Assembly: GCF_000317245.1 (NCBI RefSeq)
Contig: NZ_AJLJ01000204.1
Location: 1-40,301, forward strand
Direction of reading: 5' to 3'
Source of the DNA: Fischerella muscicola SAG 1427-1 = PCC 73103
Lineage (GTDB): Bacteria > Cyanobacteriota > Cyanobacteriia > Cyanobacteriales > Nostocaceae
Length of the DNA: 40,301 bases
A model generated the notes under the pieces. The model was given only the letters and a program-made list of their open reading frames with translations, did not search any database and was not told where the DNA came from. Every line of letters begins with the position of its first letter. The first letter of the stretch is position 1. Made by a program: the position numbers and the translations under genes. This document shows, piece after piece, positions 5,850 through 15,272 of the stretch.

Positions 5850-8666
5850 ATGAAAACTTTAGTGCCTAATAATGAAGTGAAGAGGCTTGAAGCTCTTCAT
5901 GAGTATCATATTCTAGACACTCCACCAGAACAAGTGTTTGACGATTTGGCGTTTTTAGCGGCTCAAATATGCCAAACACCGATCGCTTTGATTAATCTAA
6001 TTGATGCCAAGCGTCAATGGTTCAAAGCGAAGGTGGGAATAGATACAAAGGAAATGCCCAGAGATATCGGCTTCGGTTCCATTTGCATGAACTTAGGCGA
6101 TGTTTTGATTATTCCTGACACCTTGGCTGATGAACGGTTTGCGAATAATCCTGTAGTCACATCTTATCCATACGTAAGATTTTATGCTGGCATACCTTTG
6201 ATAACACCAGAGGGAATGGTAATAGGCGTACTCTGTATATTGGATCATGTTCCTCATGAGCTTACCTCAGATCAAATAGAAGCACTACAGGCTATTGGCC
6301 GCTTAGTTATTAGGCAATTAGAGTTACGACGAAATCTCGCCGAATTAGCTAGTATAAAGACTGAGTATAAACAGTCGCAAATAGCACTACAGCACAGTGA
6401 ATCTACCCTTCGTAGTTTCTTTGACAGTGCGCCCATGATGATGGGAGTCGTGAAACTTCAAGGTAATGACATTGTGCATATCTCTGATAATGCCACTAGT
6501 GCCAAATTTTTTGGGCAAACTCCAGAAATGATGCAAAATCGTTTTGCTACTGAGTTAGGTATTCCGCAAGAGTGTGTAAATGAGTGGATTAATTATTATC
6601 GTGAGGCTGAATATACTAAATTACCTGTCAGTTTTGAATACGCTTACAACCACCCCCAAGGTAAAAAATGGCTGAGAAGTACAGTTTCATCAATCGCTGC
6701 ATGTTGTGGTTGCACTTCACAATTTGCTTATGTAGTAGAAGACATTACTGATCGCAAACTTGCCGAAGAACATCTCCGCTGGCAAGAAGCTTTATTACGT
6801 TCTATGACAAGGGTTGCCCCACTAGCATTTTATGTTGTAGATAATCGTACAGATAATATCCTGTATTTTAATGATCGCTTTTGTGAAATTTGGGGTATTC
6901 AGCACCTCAAACCATTGATGGAACGTCGCCAATTAAAAAATCAAGATATCATTCCCGATTGCTTGCAATTAATACTAGACATTCCTGCTTTTGCCGAATC
7001 GTGTAAACCTTTGCAAAGCGAAGATAACCAATGTGTTGTTGAAGACGAAATTTTATTTACCGATGGGCGGACTGTGCGACGGTTCTCAACTCAAGTTCGT
7101 GATGCCAATGATCAATATTTTGGACGCTTATATATTTTCGAGGATATCACTGTTCGCAAACAAGTAGAACAACAAGTCCGTGAACAAGCAGCATTACTAG
7201 ATATCGCCACTGATGCCATAATCTTGAGAGATTTATCTCATCAGATTTTATTGTGGAATAAAAGTGCAGAAAATCTTTACGGCTGGCGAGCAGAAGAAGC
7301 TATAGGTAAGTATGCTGACGAGCTTTTTTTGAACGAACCATTATCACTACTACGAGAAATTCATAACACAGTTTTAGAATCTGGTTTTTGGCACGGTGAA
7401 TTACAAAAAATTAGTAGATCTGGCAAACAAATCATTGTTGAAAGTCGATGGACACTGGTGAAAGATGAGCATCATCAACCAAAATCGATCCTTGTTGTTG
7501 ACACAGATATTACTCAAAAGAAACAACTAGAAAAACAATTTTTACGTGCTCAACGCATGGAGAGTATTGGTACTCTTGCGAGTGGTATAGCTCACGATTT
7601 AAATAATGTCTTATCACCAATTTTGATGTCGGTTCAATTGCTGCAAATGAAATGTCAAGACCGACGCGATCGCCAGATATTATCAATAGTAGAAAATAAT
7701 GCCAAACGTGGTGCAAGTCTAGTGAAGCAAGTACTGTCATTTGCCAGAGGAATAGAAGGCGATCGCACTGTTTTGCAAGTCAAGCACTTGATTTTGGAAA
7801 TGAAGCAAATTGTTGAACAAACATTTCCCAAATCAATTACTGTCAACACTGAAATTCAACCAGATTTGTGGAATGTTTGTGGAGATAGTACCCAACTACA
7901 TCAAGTACTAATGAACTTGTGTCTCAATGCTCGTGATGCGATGTCCACAAGTGGATATTTGACGATTTCTGCTGATAATATTGTCATTGATGAAAACTAT
8001 GCCAGAATGCATCTCGATGCACAAGTCGGTTCCTATATCGTGATCAAAGTTGCTGATACAGGAGTCGGTATTTCTAATGAATCATTAGACCGAATTTTTG
8101 AGCCATTTTTTACAACCAAAGAATTTGGGAAAGGTACAGGACTGGGACTGTCCACAGTCATGGGTATTGTCAAAGGTCATGGTGGTTTTATCAGTGTTTC
8201 TAGCACTATTGGTAAAGGTACAAAATTTCAAGTCTATTTACCAGCGGTTCAAACACACACAGAACCACCGTCAGAAGATTTGGAAATGCCAACAGGACAG
8301 GGACAATGGATCTTGGTTGTAGATGATGAAATGGCTGTCAGAGAGATTACAGCAACATCTCTAGAAAATCACAACTATAAAGTTCTAACTGCTAGTGATG
8401 GTATTGAGGCTGTAGCACTTTATGCCCAATACAAAGACAAAATCAGTGCAGCAATTATAGATATGATGATGCCAAATATGGATGGTACAACCACGATTAA
8501 CACGTTACTGAAAATGAATCCACTTTTACGTATTATTGCTGTCAGTGGATTAGCAACAGGTGAACAAGTTTTACTCAATCACAAGACAACGCATACAGTT
8601 TTCTTACCAAAACCTTATACTGCACAGGAATTATTAAAAACATTACATATGGTCAATAGTCAATAG
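5850..8666 (+). CDS. Hybrid sensor histidine kinase, GAF-PAS-PAS-PAS-HK-REC
   Basis: About 938 residues, cytoplasmic, with no membrane segment. Counting from the ATG at 5850: a GAF domain (about 20-165, [38 protein letters not shown]), three PAS domains (about 190-300, 310-430 and 445-560), and a HisKA domain with phospho-acceptor His582 in [15 protein letters not shown]. The ATPase domain follows (N box [27 protein letters not shown]), then a C-terminal receiver (about 820-935) with its acidic patch VVDDE, Asp in IIDMMMP and Lys in LPKPY. An upstream GTG at 5835 is in frame and overlaps the stop of the 37-codon ORF. I prefer the ATG, which has GGGA about ten bases upstream. The PAS3-HK-REC half is a paralogue of the kinase at 12360. 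Signal sensed is unknown. Confidence 0.9.
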   Translation: MKTLVPNNEVKRLEALHEYHILDTPPEQVFDDLAFLAAQICQTPIALINLIDAKRQWFKAKVGIDTKEMPRDIGFGSICMNLGDVLIIPDTLADERFANNPVVTSYPYVRFYAGIPLITPEGMVIGVLCILDHVPHELTSDQIEALQAIGRLVIRQLELRRNLAELASIKTEYKQSQIALQHSESTLRSFFDSAPMMMGVVKLQGNDIVHISDNATSAKFFGQTPEMMQNRFATELGIPQECVNEWINYYREAEYTKLPVSFEYAYNHPQGKKWLRSTVSSIAACCGCTSQFAYVVEDITDRKLAEEHLRWQEALLRSMTRVAPLAFYVVDNRTDNILYFNDRFCEIWGIQHLKPLMERRQLKNQDIIPDCLQLILDIPAFAESCKPLQSEDNQCVVEDEILFTDGRTVRRFSTQVRDANDQYFGRLYIFEDITVRKQVEQQVREQAALLDIATDAIILRDLSHQILLWNKSAENLYGWRAEEAIGKYADELFLNEPLSLLREIHNTVLESGFWHGELQKISRSGKQIIVESRWTLVKDEHHQPKSILVVDTDITQKKQLEKQFLRAQRMESIGTLASGIAHDLNNVLSPILMSVQLLQMKCQDRRDRQILSIVENNAKRGASLVKQVLSFARGIEGDRTVLQVKHLILEMKQIVEQTFPKSITVNTEIQPDLWNVCGDSTQLHQVLMNLCLNARDAMSTSGYLTISADNIVIDENYARMHLDAQVGSYIVIKVADTGVGISNESLDRIFEPFFTTKEFGKGTGLGLSTVMGIVKGHGGFISVSSTIGKGTKFQVYLPAVQTHTEPPSEDLEMPTGQGQWILVVDDEMAVREITATSLENHNYKVLTASDGIEAVALYAQYKDKISAAIIDMMMPNMDGTTTINTLLKMNPLLRIIAVSGLATGEQVLLNHKTTHTVFLPKPYTAQELLKTLHMVNSQ

Positions 8667-8848
8667 TCATTTGTCATTGGTCATTTGTCATTGGTAAGAG
8701 TTTCAGCGATTTGATTTTTCTTAACATATTTATCTTTATTCCACTTACTTGTTTAATAGTTAATATTTATATAGATAATATTGACAAACTTTAAGTATCA
8801 AATCAGAGATTGACCAATCTTTGACTATAAACTAATGACCAATGACAA

Positions 8849-11767
8849 ATGACAAATTTAATTTTGGTTGTCGATGATGACGATTTAGTACGCAGTCAGT
8901 TACATGAATTGCTAGCAACAGCAGGCTATGGAGTGGTAGAAGCAAGTAGTGGTGAGGAAGCCTTAGCTGTTTATACTCAACAGCAACCAAAACTAGTCCT
9001 GCTAGACGCTTTGATGTCAGGGATGGATGGGTTTAGCTGCTGCGCTCAATTAAAAACACTTCCTGGTGGCGATCGCACACCTATATTAATGGTTACAGGT
9101 CTTGTTGATCAAGAATCTATAGAAAAGGCATTTGCGGCAGGTGCAGCAGACTTTGTTACTAAGCCCATTAAATGGCCAATTTTGCATCAACGAGTGCAGC
9201 GTCTTTTAGAAGCTAGTCGTGCAATGCAAACACTACAGCAACAAACTAAACAGCAGATTCTAGTAGCAGAACTCAGTCAACAGGCACTAGCTGGTATAGA
9301 CTTAATCTTGCTGATGCAGCAAGCCGTTACCTTTGTTGCTGAAAGCTTGGACGTAGAGTATTCTAAAGCCTGGGAACTGCTACCAGATAATAATACACTA
9401 CTGTTGCGAGCAGCAGTAGGTTGGCAACAAGAGCTTGTGGGAAAAGCAACTGTCAATGCCAAGATGAATTCTCAAGCGGGCTATACTCTAGTGGTCAACG
9501 AACCAGTCGTTGTTGAAGATCTTCGCACAGAAACGCGATTCCATTCCTCGCCTTTTCTTCAGGAGCAGCCATTAGTTAGCAGTCTTAGCGTCGTCATTCA
9601 TGGCAAAGAGCGTCCTTTCGGTGTTTTAGGCGCACACACAACTAAACATCGCACTTTTAGCAAAGATGATATTTATTTTTTGCAAGCAACTGCTAATGTT
9701 TTAGCTACAGCTATTGCTCGTCAACAAGTTGAAGACGCACTTAAAGAAAGTGAACAACGTTGGCATTTAGTTTTACAGGGTAATAATGATGGCATTTGGG
9801 ATTGGAATGTCAAAACTAATGAAGTTTTCTATTCCACACGTTGGAAAGAAATGCTTGGTTACGAAGAACAGGAAATTTCCAACCATTTAGATGAATGGTC
9901 AAGTCGAGTACACCCTGATGATATAGGCTGGGTGAAACAAGTTATCCAAGACCACTTTGAGCAAAAAACTCCTTTTTACATTAGTGAATATCGTATTCTC
10001 TGTAAAGACGGCACTTACAAATGGATTTTGGATCGCGGTCAAGCGCTGTGGGATGAAGAAGGTCACGTTGTACGGATGGCAGGTTCCCATAGCGATATTA
10101 CTGAACGTAAGCTATCAGAAGAAAAATTACGTCAGAGTGAGGAACGCTTTCAATTCCTGGCTCGTGCAACCACAGATGTAGTTTGGGATTGGGATTTACT
10201 GAAAAACAACGTGTGGTGGAATAACAATGTCCAAACATTGTTTGGTTATTTACCAGGGGAAATCGGCAATAGCGCTAATGGTTGGTATGAAAAAATACAT
10301 CCGAATGATAGACAGAGAATCTTTGACAATGTTCACGCTGCCGTAGAAAGAAAACAACAAGCTTGGTCTGATGAATACCGCTTTTGTCGTAGCGATGGTT
10401 CTTATGCATACATCTTTGATCGCGGTTACATTGTCCACGATCGCACGGGTAATCCTGTACGGATGATCGGAGCCATGATGGACATTAGCGATCGCAAACG
10501 CGCACAAGAAGAATTACAGCGTCAAAACATGCGATCGCGTTTGTTTGCTGATATCACTCTCAAAATTCGCCAGTCATTGCAAATCGATGAAATTCTCCAA
10601 ACTAGTGTTACAGAGGTACAAAAACTCCTCAACGCCGACCGAGTGGTCATCTTTAAGCTGCTATCTGAAGGTTATGGAAGCATAGTTAAAGAAGCAGTCG
10701 TTCCTGGTTTCCCTGTAATTATCGGAGAAAACATTATTGATCCTTGCTTTAACGAAGCATACATCGATAAATACAAAAGCGGGCGAGTGGGGATAATTAG
10801 CAATATAGAAGAAGGTGAGCTTGAACCCTGCTATCTAGAAATGTTGCAAAGATATGCGATCAAAGCTAACCTTGTTGTTCCAATTCTCCAACACAACAAA
10901 CTATGGGGGCTATTGATTGCCCATCAGTGCGCTCATCCCCGTGATTGGAATGAATCGGAAACAGAACTATTACGACAACTAGCAGATCAAATTGGTATTG
11001 CCCTTGCTCAAGCTAAACTCCTAGAACAAGAAACGCGCCAACGGGAAGAACTTAGCCGTTCTAACAGCGAACTACAAGAATTCGCCTTTGTGGCTTCTCA
11101 TGACTTGCAAGAACCATTACGGAAAATCAAAACCTTTGGCGATCGCCTCAAAGCTAGCTGTGGTGATGTCTTCCCAGAACAAGGACACGACTATCTTGAG
11201 CGCATACAAAATGCAGCTCGCCGGATGCAGATTTTAATAGAAGATTTATTAAGCCTTTCACGAGTTACCACCAGAGCGCAGCCTTTTGTCCCAGTGGATC
11301 TTTTGCAGTTAACACAAGAAGTGTTGTCTGATTTAGAAATCAGTATTCAACAAACCGGAGCAAAGATAGAAATAGGTGAATTATCCACTATCAACGCCGA
11401 TCCGTTACAAATACGACAATTGTTACAAAATTTAATTGTTAATGCTCTGAAGTTTCACCGTCCAGAAGTAACGCCCATCGTAAAAATTTATAGCCAAGTC
11501 TTATCAGAACCATCAGAACATAATAGTGCTGAAAAATGTCAAATCATTGTAGAAGATAACGGTATAGGGTTTAATGAGAAATACTTAGACCGTATTTTTA
11601 ATGTCTTTCAGCGCCTACATGGTCGTAGTGAATATGATGGTACTGGTATTGGGTTAGCAATCTGCCGAAAAATAGTTGAGCGTCATCACGGAAACATTAC
11701 CGCTAAGAGTCAACCAGGGGAAGGAGCAAAATTTATTGTGACTTTGCCAATTCATCCCCATTCTTGA
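8849..11767 (+). CDS. Sensor histidine kinase REC-GAF-PAS-PAS-GAF-HK, possible cyanobacteriochrome-like photoreceptor
   Basis: 972 residues, cytoplasmic. Order: receiver (1-125; VVDDDD, Asp in LLDALMSGMDG, Lys in TKPI), GAF (about 150-310), two PAS/PAC domains (about 320-420 and 430-560; second halves end in SDITERK and MDISDRK), GAF (about 575-735), HisKA with His751 in FVASHDLQEPL, and ATPase (NLIVNALKFH, DNGIGF, GTGIGLAICRKIV). The second GAF carries DPCF with Cys633 and, exactly 28 residues on, Cys661 in EPCYLEML, then KANLVVPI and LWGLLIAHQC. DXCF cyanobacteriochromes have this arrangement, but there the second Cys is followed by His, not Tyr. Bilin binding is therefore plausible, not shown. 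The HK is of the phytochrome-like type that usually pairs with Rcp1 regulators, and one follows 130 bases downstream. The start ATG lacks a clear ribosome-binding site. Confidence 0.88.
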   Translation: MTNLILVVDDDDLVRSQLHELLATAGYGVVEASSGEEALAVYTQQQPKLVLLDALMSGMDGFSCCAQLKTLPGGDRTPILMVTGLVDQESIEKAFAAGAADFVTKPIKWPILHQRVQRLLEASRAMQTLQQQTKQQILVAELSQQALAGIDLILLMQQAVTFVAESLDVEYSKAWELLPDNNTLLLRAAVGWQQELVGKATVNAKMNSQAGYTLVVNEPVVVEDLRTETRFHSSPFLQEQPLVSSLSVVIHGKERPFGVLGAHTTKHRTFSKDDIYFLQATANVLATAIARQQVEDALKESEQRWHLVLQGNNDGIWDWNVKTNEVFYSTRWKEMLGYEEQEISNHLDEWSSRVHPDDIGWVKQVIQDHFEQKTPFYISEYRILCKDGTYKWILDRGQALWDEEGHVVRMAGSHSDITERKLSEEKLRQSEERFQFLARATTDVVWDWDLLKNNVWWNNNVQTLFGYLPGEIGNSANGWYEKIHPNDRQRIFDNVHAAVERKQQAWSDEYRFCRSDGSYAYIFDRGYIVHDRTGNPVRMIGAMMDISDRKRAQEELQRQNMRSRLFADITLKIRQSLQIDEILQTSVTEVQKLLNADRVVIFKLLSEGYGSIVKEAVVPGFPVIIGENIIDPCFNEAYIDKYKSGRVGIISNIEEGELEPCYLEMLQRYAIKANLVVPILQHNKLWGLLIAHQCAHPRDWNESETELLRQLADQIGIALAQAKLLEQETRQREELSRSNSELQEFAFVASHDLQEPLRKIKTFGDRLKASCGDVFPEQGHDYLERIQNAARRMQILIEDLLSLSRVTTRAQPFVPVDLLQLTQEVLSDLEISIQQTGAKIEIGELSTINADPLQIRQLLQNLIVNALKFHRPEVTPIVKIYSQVLSEPSEHNSAEKCQIIVEDNGIGFNEKYLDRIFNVFQRLHGRSEYDGTGIGLAICRKIVERHHGNITAKSQPGEGAKFIVTLPIHPHS

Positions 11768-11897
11768 TTTTTCCGTTCCTCATCGGTTTATTATAATCCC
11801 CATATAAAAGTTTTTTATCTTACATTTCTAGCAATTAATTTGTTTCAATTTAATAATGAATTAATCCTAATCAACATCACAAAGGAGAAAATGCAGA

Positions 11898-12344
11898 GTG
11901 AAGGGTCGGCAAACAACCGTCACGATCTTGATGGCTGATGATGATGAGGACGACTACATGTTAGTTCGTGAAGCATTGGCAGAAAGTCGCCTGGCTATTG
12001 ATCTACGTATCGTTCGAGATGGAGAAGAATTAATGGATTATCTGTATCGTCATGGTCAATATGCTGATCCTGATGTTTCTCCTTATCCTGGTCTGATTTT
12101 GTTAGATTTAAATATGCCTAAAAAAGATGGTCGTGAGGCACTCAAAGAAATTAAAAATGATCCAGAGCTAAGGTCAATCCCCGTTGTAGTACTAACTACC
12201 TCAAAAGCAGAGGAAGATATTTATCGTACCTATAATTTGGGAGCGAATTCATTCATTATTAAACCCGTGACATTCGCGGCCTTAGTGGAGGTAATGAAGG
12301 CTATAGGAAAATATTGGTTTGAAATTGTAGAACTGCCGCTATAA
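11898..12344 (+). CDS. Rcp1-type single-domain response regulator
   Basis: 148 residues forming one CheY-like receiver with no output domain. Acidic pocket ADDDEDD, phospho-acceptor Asp70 in ILLDLNMPKKDG, VVLTTS, and Lys in FIIKPV. The long loop after beta-3 (RHGQYADPDVSPYPG) is typical of Rcp1, the partner of cyanobacterial phytochromes. The start is GTG at 11898, with AAGGAG about ten bases upstream. The nearer ATG at 11891 is out of frame and gives only a short peptide. It lies between two kinases and 15 bases before the second, so it probably takes phosphate from the kinase at 8849, from the one at 12360, or from both. Confidence 0.92.
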   Translation: MKGRQTTVTILMADDDEDDYMLVREALAESRLAIDLRIVRDGEELMDYLYRHGQYADPDVSPYPGLILLDLNMPKKDGREALKEIKNDPELRSIPVVVLTTSKAEEDIYRTYNLGANSFIIKPVTFAALVEVMKAIGKYWFEIVELPL

Positions 12345-12359
12345 GCGTGGGAGGGAGCA

Positions 12360-14252
12360 ATGAAAAACAACTTGATCAAAGTTCTGCTGATTGATGATGA
12401 TGAAGATGACTATATATTAACTCGTGATTGGTTTAGAGAATTTCAAGTAGCTTCTTGTGTCTTGGAATGGGTAAACAACTATCAAACTGGTAGGGATGCG
12501 ATCCTGACAAGGCGATATGATGTTTATCTTGTAGATTATCGTTTAGGCGAAGGTAACGGATTAGAACTATTACGCGAAGCTATTAATAATGGCTGTGCAG
12601 CCCCAATTATTTTTCTCACTGGCCAGGGAGACAGAGAAATAGATATTGAGGCCATGAAAGCTGGGGCCGCAGATTATCTAGAAAAAAGCCAATTAGCAGC
12701 CCCTTTACTTGAGCGTTCTATTCGTTATGCCTTAGAACGTAAACAAAATGAGAAAAAAATCCGAGAACAAGCTGCTTTATTAGATGTGGCGACTGATGCC
12801 ATTTTTGTACAGGATTTAGATAACAAAATTTTATTTTGGAATAAAGCCGCCGAGGTTCTTTATAAATGGAAAAAAGAAGAAGCAATTGGTAAAAAAGCCT
12901 TGGAACTTTGGCAAGAAAAAGACTTATCAAAATTACAAGCAGCCTTCTCTATTTTGATGAGAAATTTTGCCTGGGAAGGAGAATTACAGCAAATCACAAA
13001 AACAGGTCAAGAAATTACAGTCGAAAGCCGTTGGACACTGGTAAGAGATTTTGACCATAGCTCTCAATGCTTTTTAGTTGTAAATACTGATATTACTCAG
13101 AAAAAACTATTAGAATCCCAATTTTTACGCGCCCAAAGATTAGAAAGTATAGGTACTTTAGCGAGTGGTATTGCCCATGACCTTAACAACGTCCTCGCAC
13201 CAATATTAATGACAGCGCAACTGTTAGAATCACAACTGGATGATGAGCGCAGTAAGCGACTTTTACCCATTTTAATTACTAATGCTAAACGGGGAGCAAA
13301 TTTAGTCAAGCAAGTATTATCTTTTACTCGCGGAATGGAAGGCGATCGCACCTTGCTGCAATTTAAGCACATAGTCAGAGAAATTCAGCAAGTCATGAGA
13401 GAAACATTCCCAAAATCTATAGAAGTTTCTACCTCCATCCCAGCAAACCTCTGGACTATATATGGTGATGCCACACAACTGCATCAAGTACTAATGAATT
13501 TGTGTGTCAATGCCCGTGATGCTATGCCTACTGGTGGTAGTTTAAGTATCTCTGCGGAAAATTTTTTAGTAGACGAAAATTATGCCAGAATGCATTTAGA
13601 TGCGCGAATTGGTAGTTATGTAGCCATTACAGTCAATGACACAGGAGTCGGTATTCCTTCAGAAATATTAGATCGAATATTTGAGCCATTTTATACAACA
13701 AAAGAATTTGGTAAAGGAACTGGTCTTGGTCTTTCTACGGTGCTGGGAATTGTCAAAAGTCATGGCGGTTTTATCAATGTCTACAGTGAACTTGGCAAGG
13801 GTAGTCAATTTAAAGTGTTTTTACCAGCACAACAGACATCCGAAACTTTAGAAGAACCAGAGAAAGAGTTACCTAGTGGTAATGGCGAATTAATTTTGGT
13901 CGTTGACGATGAAGATTCAATTCGCGACATCACCAAAACATCCTTGGAGACTCATAATTATAAAGCAATCACAGCCTGTGATGGCATTGAAGCGATCGCT
14001 CTTTATGCAGAACATCGCGACGAAATATCTGTAGTATTAACAGATATGCTTATGCCCTCTATGGATGGACTCACAACCATTCGCACCTTGAAAAAAATAA
14101 ATCCCCATGTCAAAATCATCGCCGTCAGTGGACTAGCATCCACCGAAAAGGTGAACGCTGCAACAGACATAGGCGTCAAAGCCTTTTTATCGAAACCCTA
14201 CACCGCCAAGCAATTATTGCAAACCATTGGCGTAGTGAAAAGTGGAAAGTAG
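12360..14252 (+). CDS. Hybrid histidine kinase REC-PAS-HK-REC
   Basis: 630 residues. An N-terminal receiver (about 1-125; [10 protein letters not shown], Asp in [11 protein letters not shown]) is followed by one PAS domain (about 135-255, [17 protein letters not shown]). HisKA follows with His273 in [15 protein letters not shown], then an ATPase domain ([27 protein letters not shown]) and a C-terminal receiver (about 500-625; VVDDEDS, Asp in [11 protein letters not shown], Lys in LSKPY). A strong GGGAGGGAG ribosome-binding site precedes the ATG, and only 15 bases separate it from the Rcp1-like gene, so the two are surely co-transcribed. From the PAS domain on it is clearly paralogous to the kinase at 5850, domain for domain. 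With receivers at both ends it could pass phosphate in a multi-step relay. Confidence 0.92.
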   Translation: MKNNLIKVLLIDDDEDDYILTRDWFREFQVASCVLEWVNNYQTGRDAILTRRYDVYLVDYRLGEGNGLELLREAINNGCAAPIIFLTGQGDREIDIEAMKAGAADYLEKSQLAAPLLERSIRYALERKQNEKKIREQAALLDVATDAIFVQDLDNKILFWNKAAEVLYKWKKEEAIGKKALELWQEKDLSKLQAAFSILMRNFAWEGELQQITKTGQEITVESRWTLVRDFDHSSQCFLVVNTDITQKKLLESQFLRAQRLESIGTLASGIAHDLNNVLAPILMTAQLLESQLDDERSKRLLPILITNAKRGANLVKQVLSFTRGMEGDRTLLQFKHIVREIQQVMRETFPKSIEVSTSIPANLWTIYGDATQLHQVLMNLCVNARDAMPTGGSLSISAENFLVDENYARMHLDARIGSYVAITVNDTGVGIPSEILDRIFEPFYTTKEFGKGTGLGLSTVLGIVKSHGGFINVYSELGKGSQFKVFLPAQQTSETLEEPEKELPSGNGELILVVDDEDSIRDITKTSLETHNYKAITACDGIEAIALYAEHRDEISVVLTDMLMPSMDGLTTIRTLKKINPHVKIIAVSGLASTEKVNAATDIGVKAFLSKPYTAKQLLQTIGVVKSGK

Positions 14253-14379
14253 TTAGGGGAAGGAGATCGGGGAAGGTGGGGCCCCCTTTGGGGATAAGGG
14301 GCAACGGGGAAAAGGGAGTGTGGGGAGTGAATAACTATTGACTAATGATTAATGAGTAATGATTAATAACTAATAACTA

Positions 14380-14766
14380 ATGACTAATAATTCTGAAATT
14401 TTAGCTGTAAATGACGCATTTTATCGTGCGTTTGAAAAAAAAGATATTGAGACTATGAGTGCAGTTTGGTCTCAAGGGACGGGTAGTCTTTGTGTTCATC
14501 CGGGTTGGAATATACTCCGGGGTTGGAAAACAATTTCTACCTCTTGGGAGAAGATTTTTAAAAATACGCCTTATATTGAAATAAATACCGAAATAATGAC
14601 TGTTGAAATCCGCGATCATCTTGCTTATATTGTGTTAGTAGAAAATGTCATGCAAGTGATTAACGGTAGGAAAATTGAAGCGCGATCACTTGCTACGAAT
14701 ATATTTGAATTTCTTGGTGGAAAATGGTACTTAATACACCATCACGCCAGCCCAATTATGCGATGA
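14380..14766 (+). CDS. NTF2/SnoaL-like domain protein
   Basis: 128 residues with the cone-shaped NTF2-like fold signature of the SnoaL_3/DUF4440 type: an N-terminal helix NDAFYRAFEKKDIETMSAVW, then CVHPGWNILRGWKTISTSWEKIF, an alternating beta sheet (IEINTEIMTVEIRDHLAYIV), and a C-terminal FEFLGGKWYLIHHHASPI. The HP..W and HHHASP ends match a bacterial family often annotated as ketosteroid isomerase-like or nuclear transport factor 2 family, without a defined substrate. It follows the kinase block after 127 bases of G-rich and heptamer-like repeats, so it may have its own promoter. Function not predictable from sequence. Confidence 0.8.
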   Translation: MTNNSEILAVNDAFYRAFEKKDIETMSAVWSQGTGSLCVHPGWNILRGWKTISTSWEKIFKNTPYIEINTEIMTVEIRDHLAYIVLVENVMQVINGRKIEARSLATNIFEFLGGKWYLIHHHASPIMR

Positions 14767-14808
14767 GTTGCGTTAACTTAGTGATATCACTATCACTATG
14801 ACAAAGTA

Positions 14809-15153
14809 ATGAAAAGAATCTGGGTATTGATCTGCCTGGGAACATTGGTATTTATTCTGTTCTGGGGTGGTTTGTTTTCTCATCCTGCTGCATCGCAACA
14901 AATAGAATCTCGTCTGAATAATCTAGAAGCAGATTTTAATCGCTTGGAGTCACAAGTAAATCAACTTCAATCTCAGCTATCAAACCGTCCTTCTTCATCA
15001 CGAAGAACAACCATAACTCCATCACCACCTTCTCGGCGTAATCTCTCCCAACAAAAAGATCCTATGTTTGATAGACTGGCTACATTAGTAGTTGAAGTCA
15101 AACGGCAAGTCCAAAGGTTGGAACAGCGAGTTACTCAATTAGAGTCCCGTTAA
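14809..15153 (+). CDS. Small exported or anchored coiled-coil protein
   Basis: 114 residues. A basic start (MKR) and hydrophobic core (about residues 5-22, WVLICLGTLVFILFWGGLF) are followed by SHPAASQQ, which could be a signal-peptidase site after AAS or leave a membrane anchor. Residues 30-58 form a heptad-patterned coiled coil (IESRLNNLEADFNRLESQVN). A Ser/Arg/Pro-rich linker (about 59-82) follows, then a second coiled coil to the end (LVVEVKRQVQRLEQRVTQLE). It looks like a periplasmic spacer or oligomerising protein. No named family recognised. It starts 42 bases after the NTF2-like gene. Confidence 0.75.
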   Translation: MKRIWVLICLGTLVFILFWGGLFSHPAASQQIESRLNNLEADFNRLESQVNQLQSQLSNRPSSSRRTTITPSPPSRRNLSQQKDPMFDRLATLVVEVKRQVQRLEQRVTQLESR

Positions 15154-15194
15154 AAATAGAATAATCAATTTATACGACTTAAATTAATCCAAAC

Positions 15195-15212
15195 AGTCTG
15201 CTTAAGCAGACT
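15195..15212. promoter_or_regulatory. Perfect 18-bp palindrome before the photolyase gene
   Basis: AGTCTGCTTAAGCAGACT reads the same on both strands with no loop. It lies 60 bases before the photolyase start and 42 bases after the preceding stop. It could be an operator for a dimeric regulator or a weak terminator (followed by TTTAG). Confidence 0.4.
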
Positions 15213-15272
15213 TTAGTTATGAAACTCCGATTTGAGCCGGCGGGTTTATTTAAATTTTTTGAAAACATAAAA

